DNA from: Thiomicrorhabdus indica | GTDB lineage: Bacteria; Pseudomonadota; Gammaproteobacteria; Thiomicrospirales; Thiomicrospiraceae | Assembly: GCF_004293625.1 (NCBI RefSeq) | Contig: NZ_CP033040.1 | Span: forward strand, 1,922,001 to 1,986,000 | Direction: 5' to 3' | DNA length: 64,000 nt | Part shown: positions 34,832 through 42,967 of the stretch, piece after piece | How positions within the stretch are numbered: the stretch's first letter is position 1 | Layout of the letters: each line of letters starts with the position of its first letter | Position numbers and translations under genes: made by a program | Notes under the pieces: generated by a model | Told to the model about the DNA's origin: nothing | The model's input: the letters and a program-made list of their open reading frames with translations, nothing else | Databases searched by the model: none

Positions 34832-36259
34832 CTAAGAAAAAACTTTACGATAATTCTGTTTCGCTCTAGTCACTTTTTGAACATAGTTGCGAGTTTCTTC
34901 TGAAGGATGCTGATAAATCAACCTTTGCAAGACACTTTGCTTGCTTAAGGCGTTAATTCTTTCAATCGCCAACTCTGAGCTTTTTCCAAATAATTTGATT
35001 ACGGTATTCAGTCCGCCATTGTAGGAGGCGATTGCCAGTAATTCTCTTTTATCCCTGTCTTCTACATCAGCAAAATAAAATTCATCCAACAGCTGCAAAT
35101 AAGCCGTACCAATACGAATATTTTCCTTAGGGTTAAACAATGCCTCTTTCGATGGCGCAACATTTTTACCATCAACGTATTGGTAAACGTCCCTACCTGC
35201 CGAATTCGCTTTGATTTGCATCAATCCAAGTGCATTAGATTTACTCACCGCCTTGGGATTAAACGCACTCTCAACTTCCATAATCGCGTAAATAAGCTCT
35301 TTATCAACCGAAAACTCACGACTAAAATGCTCTACAAAGTTAGCAAACGGAAGTTTTTTACCGGCCGGTAAAGTTTTAGATTTCACCGCTTTCGATCCTG
35401 TTAAATCAAGCAAGCTATAAAGTGGAATCGAAACTTGAACATAGGTTTTATTTTGATCTTCAATAACATTCCGATGAGTTTTAAGTAAGTTTTCAGCGTA
35501 TGCATAGGCTTGAGCAGGATATCGAATGGGCTGCTTTGATGGACTTAATATACGTTGGAAATAATGCGGTTGTTCACGCAACCTAAATGGCGATTTATTT
35601 AACGTTGACTGCAACAATGCATAATTATCCATTGGATCAGGACTGAGCATAAACCGAGCTAATAGCTGTTTCATGAGGTTTTCAGAAAATAGCGACTTTT
35701 CAAACTCAAGTACAATTTCATCTGGATACTCAACCACGACTAACGCTTGTAAAAGCTCGTCTAAACTGGGTTGAGCCGGTTTCACAATAGCTTTAGAAGC
35801 TTCTAAGTCCTGCACTTTACGGTATTCAGGTTTTGAGTCAATTGGCTTTGGTGCAATGATTTGTTCTGACTGCGCAACCCTTGATAGCGAAGTGCTTTTA
35901 AATGCAACAGGCGCATCATCTTTAAAATCTAAGGAAGCTATTTCTTGTGGAGACGAATCAGTATGAAGACTTTTTACAGACTGGTTTGGGTCAGTCGTCT
36001 TTTGAACACGATTATTTTCAGCAGATTCCTCAACGGTGGCTATGGTGTTTTCTGAATGGACACTAAAATAAGCCGGACGTGATACATCAACAGCTCCGAT
36101 AGTCTGCGACGAAACGTTTTGTATGATTTGACTAGGATGAGGTTGAGAGTTATTCAGACTATTCCACTGGAAAAAATGAGAGCTATAGGCTGCCCCCACA
36201 AGCAAAACCGTTGTGAACGACAATATCCAAGGATTTAGTATGTAAGAATTTTGACTCAT
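34832..36259 (-). CDS. SLT-domain lytic transglycosylase (MltC-like)
   Basis: Lytic transglycosylases cleave the glycan strands of peptidoglycan. The 475-aa protein has an N-terminal membrane anchor (about 13-27), a Ser-rich linker, a DUF3393-like domain (about 160-290) and the SLT domain (about 315-440). The SLT domain contains the catalytic Glu in IMEVESAFNP, ALGLMQI and LLAIASYNGGLN. That layout resembles MltC. It follows flgL by 44 nt and is the last gene of the flgIJKL operon. It may supply the wall-opening activity that the short FlgJ here lacks. Confidence 0.87.
   Translation of the reverse strand: MSQNSYILNPWILSFTTVLLVGAAYSSHFFQWNSLNNSQPHPSQIIQNVSSQTIGAVDVSRPAYFSVHSENTIATVEESAENNRVQKTTDPNQSVKSLHTDSSPQEIASLDFKDDAPVAFKSTSLSRVAQSEQIIAPKPIDSKPEYRKVQDLEASKAIVKPAQPSLDELLQALVVVEYPDEIVLEFEKSLFSENLMKQLLARFMLSPDPMDNYALLQSTLNKSPFRLREQPHYFQRILSPSKQPIRYPAQAYAYAENLLKTHRNVIEDQNKTYVQVSIPLYSLLDLTGSKAVKSKTLPAGKKLPFANFVEHFSREFSVDKELIYAIMEVESAFNPKAVSKSNALGLMQIKANSAGRDVYQYVDGKNVAPSKEALFNPKENIRIGTAYLQLLDEFYFADVEDRDKRELLAIASYNGGLNTVIKLFGKSSELAIERINALSKQSVLQRLIYQHPSEETRNYVQKVTRAKQNYRKVFS
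35360..35369. repeat. ACCGGCCGGT palindrome inside the transglycosylase gene
   Basis: Perfect decamer encoding LPAGKK at about residue 297, between the N-terminal domain and the SLT domain. Confidence 0.95.
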
Positions 36260-36303
36260 GCTCAGCCTCCATACTGAGCATTAGCAAATAAAAGGCCAAA
36301 CAA

Positions 36304-37329
36304 TTAACGTAAATAGTTAAATAGTGACATATCCTGAACGCGAGTGAAGACTTGTTGTGCCATCTGCAAAGCATTTTGCTGTTTAGTCAAATCAGTAATT
36401 CCTTGAACTATGTCCATATCTTCCAAGGTCATTCTGCGCTCTTCCAAAGACAGTTTAAAGATTTCACCGCCATCATATTGGGATTCGATGCGGTTTTGGC
36501 GGCCACCAATCTCAGCCCTTACTTGAGATAAATTCTCCAATGAAGCATCCATATCCAGAATAATTTCATCTGGTGGCGCATCACCCGATTCTAAATGTTT
36601 CTGGAATTGAACCATTACATTTAATATATTATGGTCAGGTTGATCAACTAGAGGAGTGCCCGTACCATCTACAAACTGTGTCTGGCCACCTGGAACCCCA
36701 AAAACACGTTCCCCATTATCCGTAATACGAACCCTTGAAGAATCCCCTAAATCATTTGGTGCCAAAAAGTTGTTATCATCGAAACCGATTTGTACAAAAC
36801 GAGAACCATAATTGGCTTGGACATCGTAATTAGGCGAATTCTGACTCCCCACGTAAGCGTAAAAATCAGGATTATTTACATCCACAGTAAATGCTTCAGG
36901 TTCGTCAACATTACTTCCTGCAAACAATTTTTCGCCTTCTGAGTTGGTATAGTTCATCATATTACGCATCTGTTCAATAATTTGTCCGACCTCAGCAGCC
37001 GTTTGCTTTCGGTTAGCCTCATTATAAGTATCATTCGACATTTTTATCGCCAATTCACGTGCACGTTGAATGGAAGAAATACTGTCCGAAATCGCGGTTT
37101 CTTCTAACACTAATTGGCTTTTCGCATACTCACCATTCTTTGCATATTGATTAATCGTCGACATGGTTTGTTTCAATGCATTGATCTGCGTCATTGCTAC
37201 AGGATCATCACTTGGCGTATTAACTCGCTTTTCCGTACTTAATTGCAGCGAAGTTTTAAGGATATCAGCCTGATGTTTTTGTATGGAGGTGACGCCTTGA
37301 TTATGAAATTGATTAGTTGAAATTCTCAT
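36304..37329 (-). CDS. flgL: FlgL, hook-filament junction protein
   Basis: FlgL joins the hook to the flagellin filament with FlgK. The 341-aa product has flagellin-like termini: MRISTNQFHNQGVTSIQKHQ at the start and LTKQQNALQMAQQVFTRV at the end. The central domain is not flagellin-like. It abuts flgK (one-base gap) and is followed by the transglycosylase. Confidence 0.95.
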   Translation of the reverse strand: MRISTNQFHNQGVTSIQKHQADILKTSLQLSTEKRVNTPSDDPVAMTQINALKQTMSTINQYAKNGEYAKSQLVLEETAISDSISSIQRARELAIKMSNDTYNEANRKQTAAEVGQIIEQMRNMMNYTNSEGEKLFAGSNVDEPEAFTVDVNNPDFYAYVGSQNSPNYDVQANYGSRFVQIGFDDNNFLAPNDLGDSSRVRITDNGERVFGVPGGQTQFVDGTGTPLVDQPDHNILNVMVQFQKHLESGDAPPDEIILDMDASLENLSQVRAEIGGRQNRIESQYDGGEIFKLSLEERRMTLEDMDIVQGITDLTKQQNALQMAQQVFTRVQDMSLFNYLR

Positions 37330-37330
37330 T

Positions 37331-39196
37331 TTACCCCCTTACAACACTTAGAAGTGTTTGGAACAGTGACTGCGATGTACTGATAATTTGAGCAGATGCA
37401 TCATATGCTTGTTGGTATCTCAATAAATTCACCGCTTCCTCATCCAAACTGACGCCCGATAAAGAGTCTCGGCGATCAGTTAATTGCTGAAACACATTTT
37501 CTTGAGCCGTTAACTGGATTTCAGAACTCCTCACATACATTCCAACATTGGCAGACATAATTGAATACCCCCCTAATAAAGTAGAGGTTGCCTGATCATT
37601 TGCATCACTTAATAAAATTGATTTTGACTGCAAACCTGCCATATTAGCGATATTGGTATTATCACCATAGGCTGCTGCTTCAGGGGGACTAGAATTTGAC
37701 AATGGAGTACCTGAAACACCTGGAGGAACAAGGCCAGTTTCAACTGGGGACTGCCCTCTCGCCGCAACCATATCAGGGTCATCAACCAACACAGCAAAAT
37801 CTTCTAAAATGTCCTGATGTGGTTTCACAACAAATTTATCACCTTGACTATAAACCCCATTGTCTCCTTTAAATTCAAAGCCATCAATGAAGGTCTCTGT
37901 AGTACCGTCTCGATCAAAACTTCCCAACGCTTCATTCGTTTTTCTATCAAAGACATCAAATTGATCCGTTACAGAATTAAATCTTAACTCATACTCTCGC
38001 GGTTGCATTTGACCGATTTCTTTAATCGCTTGATCGAAATATGCTTGTTTTTCCCCATACGAATCTGGTTGAGGATTCACACTGTAAGGAGGCGTACCAT
38101 TTAGCCCTGTCAGAGCAGTCGTGTCAGGGTTAAACATAATCGAAATCCCTGAACCATCGTCGCTTAAGTCGTCATTATTTGAATTGTCTAGAACCTTACC
38201 GACTAAAGGAGAGAATAAGCTCTCACCCGGGTCACCATTCAAATCCCAACCTTGGTAGTGTTGCCAGTTCATTGACGCAGTCATACCATTTAAAGTTAAA
38301 CCCAAATCGTTTTGTGCTTTATCTAACATCTCGCTACGAAAATCCAGAACACCACCTAGCTGACCACCTTCAATTCGATCTGAAATCATAATTTTCTGAC
38401 CAGAGATATTCATATACATTTCTGTACGGTTTTCATCTCTGTAAGGACCAAGCTCTGCCGACAAATAAGTTTTTTTATTGTCGGCTAAAAGAGGCAAATC
38501 ACCGCCTGACAAGAAAATGTCAACCTGACCATCCTCTTGTGGATAGGTCTTAATGTCAATATATTGACTTAACTCCAAAATCGCTTGATCTCGCTGATCC
38601 AAAAGATCATTAGGGGCTTGAGTCCCTACCGCATAAGCTCGCTCAACTTGATCGTTAATTTTTTGAACCGCATCCAACCGATCATTAATTTCAATAGTCA
38701 ATGAACCAATTTGATCATTTGTTTGTTTCTGCAAGTCACCTAAAACGCTAGTTAAATTGCTAATATGCGAATCAAGATTATCCAACTCATCTAAAAACAT
38801 TTGACGAGTAGCGGTTGCGGTCGGATCTGAGGAAACCTCTTGAATACTATCAAAGGCTCGCTGCATAAATTCACGAACCCCTTCATCATTCCCCGCAATA
38901 ATACCTTCCAGCTGAGTAGCCAAGCTTAGCGAAGAATCATATTTTTCAACAAGCGATTGTCCACTGTAAAGTTGGCGTTGAATGTAATCTGCTTGAATAC
39001 GCTCAATAGTCGAAACTTTGGAACCACCACCAAGAAATTGCATACCAACGACACTAGGAGTGTTGCTTGAAATTTCTGCGCGCTGTCGTGAATAGCCGTC
39101 AGTATCCACATTTGCAATGTTATGGCTGGTCACATCCAAAGCACGCTTAAATGTATTTACCGCTTGAGTACCAATCTGTAACATGTCTGCCATCAC
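37331..39196 (-). CDS. flgK: FlgK, hook-associated protein 1
   Basis: FlgK is the first hook-filament junction protein. The 621-aa product begins MLQIGTQAVNTFKRALDVTSHN and has the rod/hook N-motif NIANVDTDGYSRQRAE. A large central region follows, then the C-terminal coiled coil ending LLRYQQAYDASAQIISTSQ. All are family hallmarks. It precedes flgL and follows flgJ by 70 nt. Confidence 0.96.
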   Translation of the reverse strand: MMADMLQIGTQAVNTFKRALDVTSHNIANVDTDGYSRQRAEISSNTPSVVGMQFLGGGSKVSTIERIQADYIQRQLYSGQSLVEKYDSSLSLATQLEGIIAGNDEGVREFMQRAFDSIQEVSSDPTATATRQMFLDELDNLDSHISNLTSVLGDLQKQTNDQIGSLTIEINDRLDAVQKINDQVERAYAVGTQAPNDLLDQRDQAILELSQYIDIKTYPQEDGQVDIFLSGGDLPLLADNKKTYLSAELGPYRDENRTEMYMNISGQKIMISDRIEGGQLGGVLDFRSEMLDKAQNDLGLTLNGMTASMNWQHYQGWDLNGDPGESLFSPLVGKVLDNSNNDDLSDDGSGISIMFNPDTTALTGLNGTPPYSVNPQPDSYGEKQAYFDQAIKEIGQMQPREYELRFNSVTDQFDVFDRKTNEALGSFDRDGTTETFIDGFEFKGDNGVYSQGDKFVVKPHQDILEDFAVLVDDPDMVAARGQSPVETGLVPPGVSGTPLSNSSPPEAAAYGDNTNIANMAGLQSKSILLSDANDQATSTLLGGYSIMSANVGMYVRSSEIQLTAQENVFQQLTDRRDSLSGVSLDEEAVNLLRYQQAYDASAQIISTSQSLFQTLLSVVRG

Positions 39197-39266
39197 ATTC
39201 TCCTAAGTCGAGCTAACTCTCGGCTCTAAATTCTAAGTCTATTTTGAATTAACTACTTATTTTAAC

Positions 39267-39731
39267 TTATTTCAAAAAAGGTCGAGCTTGCAGTGCATTC
39301 TGTGTCATTAACTCGGATGAAGCAGACTCTACAGAGTTAGACTCAGACTCTGCTTGCCGCTTCAATGCAATTAATTTCTCAGCTTCTTCAATTGAGTTCG
39401 CTTGAAGTCCAATCTGAGGTGCGAGCTGTTCAACAATTTTATCGGCCAATCCTAGTGAACCTTTAGAAGACAAATCTTGAGACAATTGTTTGTCATGCCA
39501 ATCCTTGAAGAAATCCGCATCTTTGCCATCTAGCCAGCCATCATCAAAACTCACTTTTCTCGATTCTTTGAGAACCTGATTTAAAAACAAGGCTTCGAAC
39601 TGCTCTGCAACAGGACGAAGTGCTGCACGCTCATCTTCACGTGCTTTTTGACGCAAGTCGTTCAACCCCTGAAGATTCATATAGTCTTTAGAAGTGTCCA
39701 CTTTTGGCTGATTTGAATTTAAACTTTCCAT
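39267..39731 (-). CDS. flgJ: FlgJ, rod-binding domain only
   Basis: FlgJ scaffolds the rod and, in enteric bacteria, also digests peptidoglycan through a C-terminal glucosaminidase. This protein is 154 aa, about half of the two-domain form. It has the rod-binding motif in EQFEALFLNQVLKESRKVSF and lacks the glucosaminidase. Single-domain FlgJ is known in several proteobacteria. A separate lytic transglycosylase closes the same operon. It starts 35 nt after flgI, with an imperfect palindrome in the gap. Confidence 0.93.
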   Translation of the reverse strand: MESLNSNQPKVDTSKDYMNLQGLNDLRQKAREDERAALRPVAEQFEALFLNQVLKESRKVSFDDGWLDGKDADFFKDWHDKQLSQDLSSKGSLGLADKIVEQLAPQIGLQANSIEEAEKLIALKRQAESESNSVESASSELMTQNALQARPFLK

Positions 39732-39739
39732 AATTTTCT

Positions 39740-39749
39740 CCCGGCCGGT
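39740..39749. repeat. CCCGGCCGGT, one-mismatch palindrome before flgJ
   Basis: Nine of ten positions match the repeated decamer, and the CCGGCCGG core is intact. It sits in the 35-nt flgI-flgJ gap, 9 nt upstream of the flgJ start. Confidence 0.8.
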
Positions 39750-39766
39750 AATCTTTTCAAAGGCGA

Positions 39767-40867
39767 TTAAATAATCATTAAATCTGCTTTTAACGCCCCT
39801 GCTTGCTTCAAAGCCTCTAAAATTGCCACTAAATCACCTGGTGCAGCGCCAACTTTATTCACGGCTTGAACAATGTCATTCAAAGAAACACCGCCACTGA
39901 ACTTGAACATTCTAGCATCACCGGTCGCCTCCACATTCACAGTCGAATCAGGCGCAACCACGGTATCGCCATTTGCCAAGGCTCCAGGCTGACTCACACC
40001 CAAAGTTTCTGAAATCTTGACCGTCAATCCTCCGTGCGTCACTGCCGCAGAACTGACTCGGACATTCTGTCCAATCACAACAGTTCCTGTTCTGGAATTC
40101 ACAATAATTTTTGCGGCCTCTTCACCCGGTTCAACTTCTATATTTTCTAAAATCGATAAAAATGCAACTCGCTGATTTGGATCACGAGGAGCCATCACTT
40201 CAACCGTTTCGGCATCCAAAGCACTTGCCGAACCTTGCCCAAGCTTTTCATTAATGGCATTCACTAAATTAGTTGCGGTTGTAAAATCCGCATTTTTTAA
40301 GTTTAACGCAATGGTATTACCCAGTTGAAATCCAGTATTCACGGTACGTTCAACGGTTGCACCATCTGGAATTCGTCCAACACTTGGCACATTAATCGTA
40401 ATTCTAGAACCGTCAGAACCGCTCGCATCCAACCCGCCTACTACAAGATTACCTTGCGCCAAAGCATACACATTTCCATCCACCCCTTTTAATGGCGTTA
40501 ATAGCAATGTTCCACCACGTAGACTTTTCGCATTCCCAAGAGAAGAAACTGTAATGTCAATTTTTTGACCTGGCTTTGAAAATGCAGGTAAATCGGCATG
40601 AACCGCAACAGCCGCAACATTCTTTGAATTGGTCGCAGTACCATCAGGAATTTTAATTCCGAATTTATTCAACATGCTCAATAAACTTTGTTCGGCAAAA
40701 GGCGTTTTATCACCAGAACCATTCAAGCCGACCACCAAGCCATAACCGACGAGTTGGTTAGAACGCACACCTGCAACATTCGCCAAGTCCTTAATGCGCT
40801 CAGCATAGGCCCAAGAACTGAATACAGTTAAAGCGATGAACACAACCCCAAATAGTCGAATTTTCAT
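39767..40867 (-). CDS. flgI: FlgI, P-ring protein
   Basis: FlgI forms the periplasmic P-ring around the rod. I chose the second ATG (40865-40867), which has GGAG at the right distance and starts a proper signal peptide, [21 protein letters not shown] first ATG at 40894 lacks one. The 366-aa product has the family core: [41 protein letters not shown] and the C-terminal [19 protein letters not shown] sigma-54 promoter lies about 50 nt upstream. Confidence 0.96.
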   Translation of the reverse strand: MKIRLFGVVFIALTVFSSWAYAERIKDLANVAGVRSNQLVGYGLVVGLNGSGDKTPFAEQSLLSMLNKFGIKIPDGTATNSKNVAAVAVHADLPAFSKPGQKIDITVSSLGNAKSLRGGTLLLTPLKGVDGNVYALAQGNLVVGGLDASGSDGSRITINVPSVGRIPDGATVERTVNTGFQLGNTIALNLKNADFTTATNLVNAINEKLGQGSASALDAETVEVMAPRDPNQRVAFLSILENIEVEPGEEAAKIIVNSRTGTVVIGQNVRVSSAAVTHGGLTVKISETLGVSQPGALANGDTVVAPDSTVNVEATGDARMFKFSGGVSLNDIVQAVNKVGAAPGDLVAILEALKQAGALKADLMII

Positions 40868-40914
40868 AGCATTTCTCCAGTCAAAAATTTTCATTATTAT
40901 TGTAGATTAAGCAT

Positions 40915-40931
40915 AGCACTGAACGTGCCAA
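40915..40931 (-). promoter_or_regulatory. sigma-54 promoter for flgI-J-K-L
   Basis: The minus strand reads TTGGCACGTTCAGTGCT: a perfect -24 TTGGCACG and a -12 box GTGCT with GG and GC correctly spaced. It lies 48 nt before the chosen flgI start. It gives flgI its own promoter, so these genes do not depend on read-through from flgH. Confidence 0.8.
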
Positions 40932-40969
40932 ACATTTCGCACTAAAATTTCAGAAAAGTGAAAAACAAT

Positions 40970-40979
40970 ACCGGCCGGT
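40970..40979. repeat. ACCGGCCGGT palindrome upstream of the flgI promoter
   Basis: Perfect decamer 39 bp upstream of the sigma-54 site. That is a position where an activator could bind, but the wide spread of the repeat argues against it being a specific enhancer. Confidence 0.95.
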
Positions 40980-41023
40980 ATAAATTTAAGAAAGAGTGAG
41001 GCGCTTGCTAGCTTTAGAAAAGA

Positions 41024-41065
41024 AAAAACCGACATGCAAAAAGGAGATAATAAAAACATGCCGGT
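41024..41065 (-). terminator. orphan terminator, minus strand, between flgI and the tRNA
   Basis: ACCGGCATG and CATGTCGGT pair with one G-U (41028-41065) around a 20-nt loop, and a six-U run follows in the minus direction (41022-41028). No minus-strand gene lies upstream before the lipoprotein, which has its own terminator. This one is therefore best explained by a small RNA. Confidence 0.5.
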
Positions 41066-41138
41066 GTGAAAATAGTCTGATCAAATTAGTGTTTTCAAAA
41101 AAACCACGATTGATTAAAACATCATTCGAAAAAAGTTA
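41024..41138 (-). ncRNA. candidate small RNA, sigma-54-like promoter to intrinsic terminator
   Basis: The -24/-12 site at 41149-41165 and the terminator at 41024-41065 would define an RNA of about 115 nt on the minus strand. The terminator loop contains UAUCUCCUUUUU, which pairs perfectly over 12 nt with the flagellin A leader around its ribosome-binding site. It pairs over 11 nt with that of flagellin B and does not match flagellin C. Pairing with a ribosome-binding site over this length can arise by chance, so the target is only a suggestion. Confidence 0.3.
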
Positions 41139-41148
41139 ATTTTAAACA

Positions 41149-41165
41149 AACAAAAAGAGTGCCAA
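41149..41165 (-). promoter_or_regulatory. orphan sigma-54-like promoter
   Basis: The minus strand reads TTGGCACTCTTTTTGTT: a perfect -24 TTGGCAC, with a -12 box TTGT in place of TTGC. No ORF follows before the terminator at 41024-41065. A start site near 41138 is predicted. Confidence 0.4.
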
Positions 41166-41192
41166 GTTATAGAACACAACTCTATAAAAACT

Positions 41193-41221
41193 TTCACCCT
41201 GCAAATATTAATGGCTATAAT
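41193..41221 (+). promoter_or_regulatory. sigma-70 promoter of the tRNA gene
   Basis: A perfect TATAAT (41216-41221) follows a TTCACC -35 (41193-41198) with 17 nt between. The G+C-rich stretch after the -10 is typical of stringently controlled stable-RNA promoters. An inverted repeat (ACGTCT/AGACGT, 41239-41253) lies in the tRNA leader. Confidence 0.65.
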
Positions 41222-41263
41222 AGGCGCACTTTCCAATGACGTCTAGCAGACGTTATCACATTC

Positions 41264-41340
41264 GGGCCCTTAGCTCAGTTGGTTAGAGCATCCGACTCAT
41301 AATCGGCAGGTCCACGGTTCAAGTCCGTGAGGGCCCACCA
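41264..41340 (+). tRNA. tRNA with CAU anticodon (probably tRNA-Ile2, possibly elongator Met)
   Basis: A 77-nt cloverleaf with encoded CCA: seven-base acceptor stem GGGCCCT/AGGGCCC, D-arm TAGCTCAGTTGG, anticodon arm CCGA-CTCATAA-TCGG and T-arm GTTCAAGTCC. With a CAU anticodon it can be tRNA-Ile2 (C34 modified to lysidine) or elongator tRNA-Met. The C4-G69 and C5-G68 acceptor pairs match the E. coli TilS preference for Ile2, which is why I favour it. Confidence 0.95.
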
Positions 41341-41727
41341 TCAATTACTCAGTAAATTACAAAAAAATCTAAAACTTATATAATATTTCAATTATGTTTC
41401 GGTGAAATGCCCGTGTATCCGCCCGGAACGAAAATATAATCAAAATTATTTACTAACGCACAATAACTTCACACCTCTCTTTCATCTGTTGCGATATTAA
41501 TTACTTGCCCAAATTTAATCCATCCAGTACTAAATCAATAAACTTTCCAATAAAAACATACTGACATAAAGTTGACGCTGCCTTTTAAAATTAAAAAGTA
41601 GGCTGTGTAATAAATTTAACTGTTACAAGCAACCCGACCCACATCATTTAACCTCATGGCTAACAGAATCACTATTCCGAACACTGCACAATTACTTGAT
41701 TAAAACAGCCTTCTAAAAATCTTAATT
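41341..41727. other. 387-bp non-coding stretch downstream of the tRNA
   Basis: A+T-rich with no supportable gene or terminator. The one distinct element is a G+C-rich patch at about 41396-41432 (TTCGG, then GCCCGTGTATCC and CGCCCGGAACGAA). It could form a weak hairpin but matches no RNA family I recognise. Confidence 0.6.
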
Positions 41728-41750
41728 AAAAAAGGGAGCAATTTGCTCCC
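41728..41750 (-). terminator. intrinsic terminator after the lipoprotein gene
   Basis: GGGAGCAAATTGCTCCC (41734-41750) is a perfect inverted repeat and is followed in the minus direction by a six-U run (41728-41733), 44 nt after the stop. Confidence 0.88.
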
Positions 41751-41794
41751 TTATTGGAAAACGATGATGCTTTTTTAAATAAGCATAGTCATTA

Positions 41795-42892
41795 CTAATT
41801 CGGGTTCGTTCCCGCCCAGTTAATCGTAAAGCTGTCACTGATTGTGTCACTGCCTGCATCGTCCAAGAAGTTGATTTGTACTTGGTAGTCTTCAGTGACC
41901 TGTGTCGACGCAACACTCTGGAACTGTAACGCTTTATCCATCAGTGCCATATCTCCGGTGTTCCACAGGATCTGATACTGTCCTTGATAAGGTTCATGGT
42001 CTTGATTGCCATTCACCAATCCTCGGAAGGCTTCGCTTTGTGAGGTGGTTAAGACAGCTTGTTGATTGCCTTGGGTCAGGACACTTTGCCCTGTCACGGA
42101 TAATTGCCATTCATTGCCTTGGCGCTGATAGCTTTGAGTGTAGCCATCTTGTAGTGCATTCCCCGAGCTTTGATCGCCAGCGGTGGCCGTTTGCGTTAAG
42201 CCATTTTGTACGGTACTGGTTAAGACAAGGCCACCATTGGTATTGATCTCTAATAATCGATTCCCATCCAGTGCAAAGGTTGCGGCTTGGGTTTGTACCG
42301 TTAAATGGGTGTAGGTCAGCAGTGCTTGGTGTTCTGTGACGGTTTGAGTGGCTTGGTAAGCGTATTGCAGGGTTCCGTCTAAGAGCATAGTTCCACTGTC
42401 TGTGGTGATTTGACATTGGTTAAAGGTGTAGCTCATGGATTCACCTTCAAGGGTGACTTGTCCATCACTGTTGAGGTCGACCATTTGTGGCGTGGCCGAG
42501 CCGCTGTCACAGGCCGCATTGGGTTGAATCACATTGTCATACGCGAGTTTGGCGGCTTGTGGGTAGTAAAACAGTGCTTTAACCACTTCTTGTGGTTGAT
42601 CCCCGTTGGCATAGGGTTGTAGGGTTTCTGTGAACACGTACATGGCTCGTTGGAAGGCGACACCGTAATCTAGCGCATCGCTGGCGGTGAGTTCCAGTGC
42701 TTCCGGCGTGGTTGGTTCTGGATCGGTGCCTGGATCGGTATCTGGGTCCGGTTGTTCAATTGGGGTGTCTGGGTTCGAGCTTCCGCCGCCTCCGCCACAG
42801 CCCACTAACGATGTGCTTAGCGCTAGTAACAGGGCTAGGTTGAGTTTATTTAGTCGGTTTAGGTTGTTTGAGTTATTTGAGGTTGTTTTCAT
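41795..42892 (-). CDS. Lipoprotein of unknown function with a polyglycine start
   Basis: I chose the second ATG (42890-42892, MKTTSNNS), which has a GAGACAG-type ribosome-binding site. The first ATG, at 42907, has none. The 365-aa product has a lipoprotein signal peptide with lipobox LVGC, then Gly-Gly-Gly-Gly-Gly and a Pro/Asp/Thr-rich linker (PDPDTDPGTDPEPTTPEA). The body has many beta-strand-like Gln/Thr repeats and no domain I recognise. It follows the RTX adhesin with two palindromes in the gap. A role at the cell surface with that adhesin is inference. Confidence 0.75.
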   Translation of the reverse strand: MKTTSNNSNNLNRLNKLNLALLLALSTSLVGCGGGGGSSNPDTPIEQPDPDTDPGTDPEPTTPEALELTASDALDYGVAFQRAMYVFTETLQPYANGDQPQEVVKALFYYPQAAKLAYDNVIQPNAACDSGSATPQMVDLNSDGQVTLEGESMSYTFNQCQITTDSGTMLLDGTLQYAYQATQTVTEHQALLTYTHLTVQTQAATFALDGNRLLEINTNGGLVLTSTVQNGLTQTATAGDQSSGNALQDGYTQSYQRQGNEWQLSVTGQSVLTQGNQQAVLTTSQSEAFRGLVNGNQDHEPYQGQYQILWNTGDMALMDKALQFQSVASTQVTEDYQVQINFLDDAGSDTISDSFTINWAGTNPN

Positions 42893-42916
42893 AAAATTCT
42901 GTCTCATTCAAAGTTG

Positions 42917-42926
42917 ACCGGCCGGT
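42917..42926. repeat. ACCGGCCGGT palindrome, first of a pair after the adhesin gene
   Basis: Perfect decamer 9 bp from its partner at 42936. In RNA the two copies could pair with each other, giving a 10-bp G+C-rich stem with a nine-base loop just before the lipoprotein start. Confidence 0.95.
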
Positions 42927-42935
42927 AAGGTTTCT

Positions 42936-42945
42936 ACCGGCCGGT
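42936..42945. repeat. ACCGGCCGGT palindrome, second of the pair
   Basis: Perfect decamer 22 nt after the adhesin stop. This is the closest spacing of any two copies in the window. Confidence 0.95.
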
Positions 42946-42967
42946 GTTTGTTATGCGTTGCTGGATG

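Noticed and set aside
41024-41065. A plus-strand start (AAAAAGGAGATAATAAAAAC then ATG) as a real ORF
   Set aside because: It would encode only three residues and lies inside the inverted repeat of the candidate minus-strand terminator.
41396-41432. A riboswitch or structured RNA in the G+C-rich patch
   Set aside because: It can only fold into a weak hairpin and matches no known family I can name; no gene follows on the same strand.
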